Source: Comamonadaceae bacterium
Lineage (GTDB): Bacteria; Pseudomonadota; Gammaproteobacteria; Burkholderiales; Burkholderiaceae_C
Direction of reading: 5' to 3'
NCBI GenBank assembly: GCA_947483455.1
Contig: CANKNK010000013.1
Coordinates: 1 to 13,185 of the forward strand
Length of the DNA: 13,185 nt
How positions within the stretch are numbered: the first letter of the stretch is position 1; every line of letters begins with the position of its first letter. The notes under the pieces are model-generated. The model was not told where the DNA came from, did no database searches, and worked only from the letters and a program-made list of their open reading frames with translations. The translations under genes were made by a program, and so were the position numbers. This document shows positions 7,101 through 12,241 of this stretch, in pieces.

Positions 7101-7546
7101 AGGCGGGAAATCGATTCAGCCACACACACTGGCTTGGCTACGCCCTCGCGCTCGGTCGTCACTTCCCAGGTGAATTGGTAACCGCCCTGGTCAATGGCAT
7201 CGGCTGCCAGCAGCTTGATGTGCGCCCGCAAACGGCTGCCTACCGGCACCGGGCCGACAAAGCGCACCCTATTCAAGCCGTAATTCACGCCCATGCGGAC
7301 CTGGTCAATGTGCATTGCGGATGCAAAAAACAGCGGTAGCAGCGACAGCGTCAGAAAACCATGGGCAATAGGCGCACCAAAGGGCCCGGCCTGGGCGCGT
7401 ACCGGGTCTACATGTATCCACTGGTGGTCACCGGTCGCCTGCGCGAACTGGTTGATCTGCTCCTGGGTCACTGTCATCCAGTCGCTCGTGGACACGGGCT
7501 GACCGGCCAGCGCCGCTAACTGCTGCAAATTTTCAAAATTTCTCAT
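7091..7546 (-). CDS. MaoC/NodN-like hot-dog fold dehydratase
   Basis: A 151-residue single hot-dog domain of the MaoC family, which includes (R)-specific enoyl-CoA hydratases. The active-site region is FAQATGDHQWIHVDP (residues 34-48) with the probable catalytic Asp40 and His45. In the classical hydratase motif Asn-Pro stands where this protein has Gln-Trp, the form seen in NodN-like members whose substrates are mostly unknown. A second family block is GAPIAHGFLTLSLLP (57-71). Start ATG 7546 (MRNFENLQQL) is chosen because the open frame upstream overlaps the ParA gene. It follows the ParA gene by 34 bp on the same strand, so co-transcription is possible. Confidence 0.88.
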   Translation of the reverse strand: MRNFENLQQLAALAGQPVSTSDWMTVTQEQINQFAQATGDHQWIHVDPVRAQAGPFGAPIAHGFLTLSLLPLFFASAMHIDQVRMGVNYGLNRVRFVGPVPVGSRLRAHIKLLAADAIDQGGYQFTWEVTTEREGVAKPVCVAESISRLYG

Positions 7547-7580
7547 TGGAAAGTCTTTTTTAAAAAAAGGTACACACCGA

Positions 7581-8201
7581 CTATCCACGTTCCAGCCACT
7601 TGCCAATGGGCTTCCATTGTTCGCGGTCCTGCTCCATGCGGCTGGTCTGCACATCAAACACGGTAAGCCCGTTGGCGGCCAAGTGCACATAGTTTTGGGT
7701 ATCGCGCAGCGTCCCGACTTTGGGTAAATCAAGCGATTTCACAAATGCCGACAATTGATCGGCCGATAGCGTGCGCTCATCCACGCGCATGGCCACGATA
7801 CCCACCTCCACGTTCTCGGCGTGTCGGCTGGCAGCCAGTTCATCGAGAAAACTGCGGGTCGCGTAGATATCAAAAATACTGGCCTGCAAAGGTACCAAGA
7901 CCTTGTCCGCCCACTTGAGCACATCTTTAAGTTGTCTGCCCGCCAGCGCGGCAGGGGTATCGAGCACATAGTGGTCGGCACCCTTGGGCGGCTTGCTAAA
8001 TTCCTCCGGGTCCACCTCCCAATAGCTGATGGGCTTGGCCGATGGCGGCCGCAATGACAGCCACAAACGCGCCGAATGCTGCACGTCCGCATCGCCCAAC
8101 ATGACGGTATAGCCTCGGGAGGCGAGATACGCCGCCACATGGGTGGATAAAGTAGATTTTCCAACCCCGCCTTTAGGGTTGGCAATGGCAATACGTGTCA
8201 T
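7581..8201 (-). CDS. Orphan ParA family ATPase
   Basis: A 206-residue ParA/MinD-superfamily ATPase of the kind that positions DNA or protein cargo on the nucleoid. The deviant Walker A motif PKGGVGKST (residues 9-17) has both the signature Lys10 and the phosphate-binding Lys15. Switch I is DAD (37-39) and the switch II region is VLDTPAA (79-85). No N-terminal DNA-binding domain is present, so it belongs to the short ParA group. No ParB, parS-like repeat or plasmid replication gene is nearby, so its cargo is unknown. The ATG at 8199-8201 has an AGAGG ribosome site 9 bases upstream, which settles the start. Confidence 0.9.
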   Translation of the reverse strand: MTRIAIANPKGGVGKSTLSTHVAAYLASRGYTVMLGDADVQHSARLWLSLRPPSAKPISYWEVDPEEFSKPPKGADHYVLDTPAALAGRQLKDVLKWADKVLVPLQASIFDIYATRSFLDELAASRHAENVEVGIVAMRVDERTLSADQLSAFVKSLDLPKVGTLRDTQNYVHLAANGLTVFDVQTSRMEQDREQWKPIGKWLERG

Positions 8202-8249
8202 ACGGTGTTACCTCTTTCCAATGGGTGTGCCGGCAGGGGCGGGGTTGCC

Positions 8250-8255
8250 ATTATG
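8250..8255 (-). promoter_or_regulatory. Possible -10 element before the ParA gene
   Basis: CATAAT on the minus strand (5 of 6 to consensus), about 48 bases before the ParA start, inside a 115-bp gap after the TauE-like gene. No acceptable -35 hexamer lies 16-18 bases upstream, so support is weak. Confidence 0.2.
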
Positions 8256-8316
8256 GGGTGCGCAGGCCGTTTCGGCTTTGGAATTTAGCACTACGCCGAC
8301 GCCCCGCGCAGGGTGT

Positions 8317-9075
8317 TCAGGCAAAACCGTCCCAGACCAGTTTGATACCGGTAAGCAGCATCCCAGCGTACACCAGACGGTAAAACACAAGCTGGCTCAC
8401 ATGGCGCGCCAGCCGTACCCCAGTCCATACGCCTATGGGCGCCAGCGGCAGCAAGACCAGGGCGGTCGCCATATTGCGCACATCGAGCAGTCCCAGATAG
8501 GCGTAAGGAATCCACTTGCACAAATTGAGCACAAAAAAGAAAAAGGACATGGTGGCGGCAAAAGACACGGGGCTCAGGCGCAGGCCAATGAAATACGCGT
8601 TGATGGGCGGCCCGCCAGCATGGGCCACAAAGCTGGTAAAGCCGGAGATGACCGACAAAATCCGGCCCAAGTAAACCGGTGGGGTCGCCAAAGTAGACGC
8701 TTTCCAAAACAGGCGTTGGGCCAGGAACAGCAGGGTCACTATGCCCACCACGCCAGAGACGGCGTGCGGCGGCACCAGCTTGAACAACAGTGCGCCCAGC
8801 ACAATGCCCAGCACCCCAAACGGCAGGATGCGCCGCAGCAGCACCGGGTCAAAGTCCTTGCGAAATGCGGCGCTGCCCAGCACGTCCATCACCAGCAGCA
8901 GCGGCATCAAAATCGCGGCTGCCTCGGCGACCGTCACCGACAAGGCCATCATAGGCACCGCCAAAGACCCAAAGCCCGCGCCGAAACCGCTTTTACTCAC
9001 ACCCAAGAGCAACACCGCTGGAATAGCCACGGCATAGAAAAACGGATCGCTGATCAGGGGCCAGTGGTCGAGCAT
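8317..9075 (-). CDS. TauE/SafE family membrane permease (putative sulfite/sulfoacetate exporter)
   Basis: A 252-residue integral membrane protein of the TauE/SafE family, members of which are proposed anion exporters in taurine and sulfoacetate metabolism; the substrate here is not known. It has about 7-8 hydrophobic helices. The N-terminal repeat motif is GVSKSGFGAGFGSLAVP (residues 25-41), and the second half has SGFTSFVAHAGGPPINAYF (144-162), the family signature. ATG 9075 (MLDHWPLISD) is chosen because the open frame continuing to 9258 overlaps the divergent DUF1841 gene. It shares a 51-bp divergent gap with that gene. No sulfur metabolism genes are beside it. Confidence 0.88.
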   Translation of the reverse strand: MLDHWPLISDPFFYAVAIPAVLLLGVSKSGFGAGFGSLAVPMMALSVTVAEAAAILMPLLLVMDVLGSAAFRKDFDPVLLRRILPFGVLGIVLGALLFKLVPPHAVSGVVGIVTLLFLAQRLFWKASTLATPPVYLGRILSVISGFTSFVAHAGGPPINAYFIGLRLSPVSFAATMSFFFFVLNLCKWIPYAYLGLLDVRNMATALVLLPLAPIGVWTGVRLARHVSQLVFYRLVYAGMLLTGIKLVWDGFA

Positions 9076-9096
9076 GCGCTTGCAATAGCCCCTGAA

Positions 9097-9125
9097 GGGC
9101 AAAAACGCCCATGGTAACCTTGCCC
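9097..9125. promoter_or_regulatory. Inverted repeat in the tauE/DUF1841 divergent gap
   Basis: GGGCAA (9097-9102) and TTGCCC (9120-9125) form perfect 6-base inverted arms around a 17-base centre that itself contains the palindrome GGTAACC (9113-9119). It lies between two divergent start codons, so it could be an operator. Only the repeats are seen directly. Confidence 0.3.
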
Positions 9126-9126
9126 G

Positions 9127-9561
9127 ATGTTCAACCCCTCCCAAGAGGATGTGCGCCGTTTTTTTTGCACGGTGTACGCCAAATCCCGCCATGCGCAGCC
9201 CATGGACGCCATCGAAACCCTGGCTGGCCAATGGATAGCAGAGCATCCCGAATACCACGCCGACTTAGAAGACCAGGAAGCCGCCATCACACGCGCTTAC
9301 CCCGGCGGCAGCGGGCAGACCAATCCGTTTTTGCACCTGTCCATGCATTTGTCCATTAGCGAGCAATGCAGTATTGACCAGCCGCGCGGTATCCGCCAAG
9401 CGGTGGAACTGTTGACCCACAAAAGGCAGTCCCTGCACTTGGCCCACCATGAGGCTATGGACTGCCTAGGCACCATGCTATGGGAAAGCCAACGGGCCGG
9501 GCGACCGCCCGACGGCCAGGCCTATATCGATTGCGTGCAGCGCCACGCCACGCGCGACTGA
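9127..9561 (+). CDS. DUF1841 family protein
   Basis: A 144-residue soluble protein of the DUF1841 family, widespread in beta- and gammaproteobacteria and of unknown function. Family marks are FNPSQEDVRRFFC (residues 2-14), IAEHPEYHADLED (37-49), NPFLHLSMHLSISEQCSID (66-84), a histidine-rich HHEAMDCLGTMLWESQR (107-123), and PPDGQAYIDCVQRH (127-140). The several His residues (70, 74, 107, 108) might bind a metal, which is only a guess. The ATG begins 51 bp from the divergent permease start. No Shine-Dalgarno sequence is obvious. It is followed by a terminator at 9653-9680. Confidence 0.88.
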   Translation: MFNPSQEDVRRFFCTVYAKSRHAQPMDAIETLAGQWIAEHPEYHADLEDQEAAITRAYPGGSGQTNPFLHLSMHLSISEQCSIDQPRGIRQAVELLTHKRQSLHLAHHEAMDCLGTMLWESQRAGRPPDGQAYIDCVQRHATRD

Positions 9562-9652
9562 GCGCGTTTAGGATGCAAATGCGCGTCGGTTCTGGCGCGG
9601 GCAATTAGTCACCCTGGGCTTCTGGCAAATGGCGCACTCCATTGCAAGGCAC

Positions 9653-9680
9653 AAAAAAACCGCCCGAAGGCGGTTTTTTT
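9653..9680. terminator. Bidirectional intrinsic terminator
   Basis: Stem CCGCC (9660-9664), loop CGAA, stem GGCGG (9669-9673), flanked by seven A on the left and seven T on the right. It therefore works as an intrinsic terminator in both directions, serving the DUF1841 gene (plus) and the cytochrome c4 gene (minus), which converge on it. Confidence 0.92.
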
Positions 9681-9697
9681 GTTGGGGGCGCTCCGAT

Positions 9698-10363
9698 TCA
9701 ACGAAAGCGGCTTTCGGGCACGGTTTTGAGTGCGCCAGGCAGGCTGCCCACGTAATTGGCCAGCTCTTTGAGTTCGGCGTTGGAGAACTGCTTCGCAACA
9801 CCCGCCATGATGGCGTTCCCACGGCCCACTTGCGCGTTGCCTTCAGCTTTGTAGGATTTGAGCGCCACAAACAGGTAGTCCTTGTGTTGGCCGGCGATCA
9901 TGGGGTAGCTGGGGTCAATAGGCTTGCTGAGATTTTCGCCGTGGCAGGAAGCACAAGCGCCTTTCGCCACCAGGGCTTCACCCGCAGAGGCACCGCCGCC
10001 TACCTTGTCTAGCGCTTTGGCATTGGCATCCACCCCTAAAGCGCTGAAATAGGCTGCCAGGTCGGCCATGTCCTGGTCCTTCAGAGTGACCGCGATACCC
10101 CGCATGGTGGGGTGCTTGCGCTCGCCTTTTTTGTAGGCGTTGAGGGAGGAAATAATGTATTTCTCGCCCTGGCCGGCGATCATGGGAACCTTGTGCACCT
10201 CGGGGAAGCTGGCCTGGTAGCCCACGATGGAGTGGCAGCCCAAGCACATGGCATTTTTCTTTTCACCGGCTTTGGCGTCGCCCTTGATGTCCTGCGCAAA
10301 AGCGGCTGTGAGGGTCACTGAAGCGACAACAAGTGCAATGAGGGAGCGGAGCAATGGGTTCAT
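9698..10363 (-). CDS. Di-heme cytochrome c4-type protein
   Basis: A periplasmic di-heme cytochrome c of 221 residues that probably passes electrons from the bc1 complex to terminal oxidases. A signal peptide (about 1-23, ending AFA before Gln24) is followed by two similar class I cytochrome domains. The first has heme motif CLGCH (Cys40, Cys43, His44) and likely ligand Met87; the second has CASCH (Cys137, Cys140, His141) and likely ligand Met186. Both domains share a PMIAGQ block (residues 60-65 and 154-159), a trace of duplication typical of the family. ATG 10363 is chosen because it gives a clean signal peptide. It converges on the terminator and is divergent from the MoxR-like gene. It could feed the caa3-like oxidase encoded at 1-4682. 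Confidence 0.92.
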   Translation of the reverse strand: MNPLLRSLIALVVASVTLTAAFAQDIKGDAKAGEKKNAMCLGCHSIVGYQASFPEVHKVPMIAGQGEKYIISSLNAYKKGERKHPTMRGIAVTLKDQDMADLAAYFSALGVDANAKALDKVGGGASAGEALVAKGACASCHGENLSKPIDPSYPMIAGQHKDYLFVALKSYKAEGNAQVGRGNAIMAGVAKQFSNAELKELANYVGSLPGALKTVPESRFR

Positions 10364-10369
10364 TTTGCG

Positions 10370-10397
10370 CGGACAATCGGGTGAATATTGGTATAAA
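10370..10397 (+). promoter_or_regulatory. Candidate promoter of the MoxR-VWA operon
   Basis: A -35-like CGGACA (10370-10375, 4 of 6), a 16-base spacer, and -10 TATAAA (10392-10397, 5 of 6). Transcription would start near 10404, leaving a leader of about 136 nt before the ATPase ATG. Confidence 0.35.
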
Positions 10398-10408
10398 TCG
10401 AATCGCGA

Positions 10409-10414
10409 ATTATA
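10409..10414 (-). promoter_or_regulatory. Candidate -10 element of the cytochrome c4 gene
   Basis: A perfect TATAAT on the minus strand, placing transcription start near 10402 and a leader of about 39 nt before the cytochrome c4 ATG. No good -35 is seen, so an activator may be needed. Confidence 0.4.
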
Positions 10415-10471
10415 TCGACCCCACTCCCGTCCCCCGCCTCTGCCATGCCGCATTGCCCCTGCCATCCCGGG

Positions 10472-10491
10472 CTGCCATGGCTTCATGGCAG
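10472..10491. repeat. Perfect stem-loop in the leader of the MoxR operon
   Basis: CTGCCATGgcttCATGGCAG has perfect 8-base arms and a 4-base loop, ending 48 bases before the ATPase ATG. Two more copies of TGCCAT stand upstream at 10441-10446 and 10460-10465. No T-run follows, so it is not an ordinary terminator. It could be an operator array or an RNA leader structure. Confidence 0.55.
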
Positions 10492-10539
10492 GTTTGGCCG
10501 GGCACTTTGACCGCCTTAGCCCCTATTTTTTGCCCCGCC

Positions 10540-11394
10540 ATGAAATTTACCGGTTCCAAGAATTACGTCGCCACCCAAGATTTGATGCTGTCTGTCAACG
10601 CGGCTTCCACCCTGCAACGCCCGCTGCTGGTCAAGGGCGAGCCCGGCACTGGCAAAACCATGCTGGCCGAGGAGGTCGCCACTGCGCTGAACCTGCCGCT
10701 GCTGCAATGGCACATCAAATCGACCACCAAAGCGCAGCAAGGCCTGTATGAATACGACGCGGTCAGCCGCCTGCGGGACTCGCAGCTATCGGATATCGAC
10801 GGCGGCGAGCGGGTCAAGAACATCCATAACTACATCGTCAAAGGCGTGCTGTGGCAAGCCTTTACTTCGGAAACCCCGGTGGCGCTGCTGATCGACGAGA
10901 TCGACAAAGCGGATATTGAGTTTCCTAACGATTTGTTACGCGAAATCGACCGCATGGAGTTTTACTGCTACGAAACGCGCGAGCTGATCCGCGCCAAGCA
11001 CCGGCCGCTGGTGTTTATTACCTCTAACAACGAGAAAGAACTACCGGACGCGTTTTTGCGCCGCTGCTTTTTCCACTACATCAAATTTCCGGATCCGGCG
11101 ACCATGCAAAGCATCGTGGACGTGCACTTCCCCGGCCTGAAAAAAGAGCTGCTCAGCGCCGCCATGAAGACGTTTTACGAGGTCCGCAACTTACCAGGTC
11201 TGAAGAAAAAGCCCTCTACCAGCGAGTTGCTGGATTGGCTCAAATTACTCCTGGCCGAGGACATACCGCTTTCGGCCTTACAGGCCAAGGACGACAAAAT
11301 GGCCGTGCCTCCGCTGGTGGGCGCCTTGCTTAAGAACGAGCAAGACGTGACGCTGTTTGAAAAACTCATGTTCATGCAACGCAATAACCGCTGA
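10540..11394 (+). CDS. MoxR/CoxD-type AAA+ ATPase
   Basis: A 284-residue AAA+ ATPase of the MoxR group, whose members work with VWA-domain partners as chaperone-like systems in enzyme maturation (for example CoxD with CoxE in CO dehydrogenase clusters). Walker A is GEPGTGKT (residues 33-40), Walker B is LLIDEID (116-122), sensor 1 is in FITSNN (159-164), and a probable arginine finger is in LRRCFF (173-178). A C-terminal helical lid follows. ATG 10540 gives the conserved start MKFTGSKNYVAT. An in-frame ATG at 10477 would add 21 unlike residues and falls in the stem-loop. No Shine-Dalgarno sequence is visible. One base separates its stop from the next ATG. Confidence 0.93.
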   Translation: MKFTGSKNYVATQDLMLSVNAASTLQRPLLVKGEPGTGKTMLAEEVATALNLPLLQWHIKSTTKAQQGLYEYDAVSRLRDSQLSDIDGGERVKNIHNYIVKGVLWQAFTSETPVALLIDEIDKADIEFPNDLLREIDRMEFYCYETRELIRAKHRPLVFITSNNEKELPDAFLRRCFFHYIKFPDPATMQSIVDVHFPGLKKELLSAAMKTFYEVRNLPGLKKKPSTSELLDWLKLLLAEDIPLSALQAKDDKMAVPPLVGALLKNEQDVTLFEKLMFMQRNNR

Positions 11395-11395
11395 A

Positions 11396-11635
11396 ATGGC
11401 CAAAAAGCCCCGCGTCAATTTCCTGGCCGTTGGCGTGTCCGACGCCCTCGGTTTCGTTATCGGCTGCCTATCTGGCTATGGGCTGGGCCAACTCATCGGG
11501 ATGGACGTATTTGCAAGGGGTTACGACAACTCCAGCATGGGCGGCATTGTGCTGGTCGGCTTGGGAGGCGGCCTAGGCTTGCAATTGGCCCGGCGCTGGC
11601 AGCAAGGGCGCCAAAATATAGATGAGGATAGTTAA
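11396..11635 (+). CDS. Small glycine-rich membrane protein, possibly AtpZ/AtpI-like
   Basis: A 79-residue protein with two hydrophobic segments (about residues 9-35 and 47-65), a basic start (MAKKPR), and a basic/acidic tail (ARRWQQGRQNIDEDS). Glycines are regularly spaced (GLGQLIG and GLGGGLGLQLA), suggesting close helix packing. The layout of two glycine-rich helices joined by a short loop with a basic end resembles AtpZ/AtpI-type proteins, but I do not recognise it with certainty. It starts one base after the ATPase stop and ends 4 bp before the acetyltransferase ATG, so it is translated within the same operon. Confidence 0.65.
   Translation: MAKKPRVNFLAVGVSDALGFVIGCLSGYGLGQLIGMDVFARGYDNSSMGGIVLVGLGGGLGLQLARRWQQGRQNIDEDS
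11624..11628 (+). promoter_or_regulatory. Shine-Dalgarno site favouring ATG 11640
   Basis: GAGGA lies 11 bases before ATG 11640, inside the end of the preceding gene. It supports that start over the in-frame ATG at 11622, which has no ribosome site. Confidence 0.5.
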
Positions 11636-11639
11636 TCCC

Positions 11640-12233
11640 ATGGCCTTTGTTGAATCGGTGGAACTGAGCGCTTACGGCGTGGCGCTAACACCCTTGGCGC
11701 TAGAACACGAGGCCGGCTTGCGTACGGCCGCTGCAGATGGCGCACTGTGGAATTTGCGCGTTACCTCTGTACCCGAACCCGAGAACACCCGCCAGTACAT
11801 CGAAGACGCGCTAGCAATGCGCGCCGCGGGCAACCGCTTTGCGTTTGCCGTGCTGGATAAGCCCGGCGGCACCGTGATCGGCTGCAGTAGCTTCCACGAC
11901 ATATTGCCTGCCGTGAAGCGCCTAGAGATCGGCTACACCTGGTACGCCAAAAGCACACAGCGCACCCACGTCAATACCGCCTGCAAACTCCTGCTCATGA
12001 CCCATGCCTTTGAAACTTTGGGCTGCCATGTGGTGGGTTGGCGTACGGATAATTTCAACTTCGCATCGCAAGCTGCCATAGAGCGCCTGGGTGCCCGCAA
12101 AGACGGCGTCATCCGCGGCCACGCGCTGCGCCGCGATGGCACCATCCGCGATACCGTGATGTACAGCCTGCGTTCGGGCGAATGGCCCGAAGTGAAGGCG
12201 CAATTGCTGTATTCACTGCACAAGCCCCGCTGA
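11640..12233 (+). CDS. GNAT family N-acetyltransferase (RimJ/RimL-like)
   Basis: A 197-residue single-domain acetyltransferase using acetyl-CoA; substrate unknown. The N-terminal part (YGVALTPLALEHEAGL, residues 12-27) is typical of RimJ/RimL-like members. The core includes FAFAVLD (67-73), a GCSSFHD strand (81-87), and IGYTWYAKSTQRTHVNTACK (97-116), followed by the helix LLLMTHAFETLG and the late block NFASQAAIERLGARKDGVIR (140-159). The acyl-CoA loop reads QRTHVN rather than the usual Q/R-x-x-G-x-G/A, a variant met in part of this family. It lies within the MoxR-VWA operon, with its TGA inside the ribosome site of the VWA gene. The in-frame ATG at 11622 would add 6 residues. Confidence 0.87.
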   Translation: MAFVESVELSAYGVALTPLALEHEAGLRTAAADGALWNLRVTSVPEPENTRQYIEDALAMRAAGNRFAFAVLDKPGGTVIGCSSFHDILPAVKRLEIGYTWYAKSTQRTHVNTACKLLLMTHAFETLGCHVVGWRTDNFNFASQAAIERLGARKDGVIRGHALRRDGTIRDTVMYSLRSGEWPEVKAQLLYSLHKPR

Positions 12234-12235
12234 GG
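12232..12235 (+). promoter_or_regulatory. Shine-Dalgarno site of the VWA gene overlapping the upstream stop
   Basis: GAGG shares bases with the TGA stop of the acetyltransferase gene and lies 6 bases before ATG 12242. A ribosome ending the first gene would sit at the site for the next, which suggests translational coupling. Confidence 0.65.
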
Positions 12236-12241
12236 TAGTAC

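Noticed and set aside
7554..7567. T-run/A-run block between the ParA and MaoC-like genes as a terminator
   Set aside because: It has no GC-rich stem; it is an AT tract of unknown meaning in a 34-bp gap.
7547..7732. Upstream extension of the MaoC-like frame
   Set aside because: It overlaps the 3' end of the ParA gene; the domain is complete from ATG 7546.
8266..8276. GCCG-TTT-CGGC hairpin between the TauE-like and ParA genes
   Set aside because: The stem is only 4 bp and no T-run follows on the strand being transcribed.
8143..9117. Plus-strand open frame opposite the TauE-like gene and the ParA start (324 codons)
   Set aside because: Dominated by Gln, His, Arg and Lys and lacks any motif; it spans an intergenic gap and two genes on the other strand.
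10507..10529. TTGACC and TATTTT as a promoter just before the MoxR gene
   Set aside because: The spacer is only 11 bases, too short for a sigma70 promoter.
10477..10539. In-frame ATG 21 codons before the chosen MoxR start
   Set aside because: The added residues resemble no family start and the codon sits inside the stem-loop; MoxR proteins of this group begin near MKFTGS.
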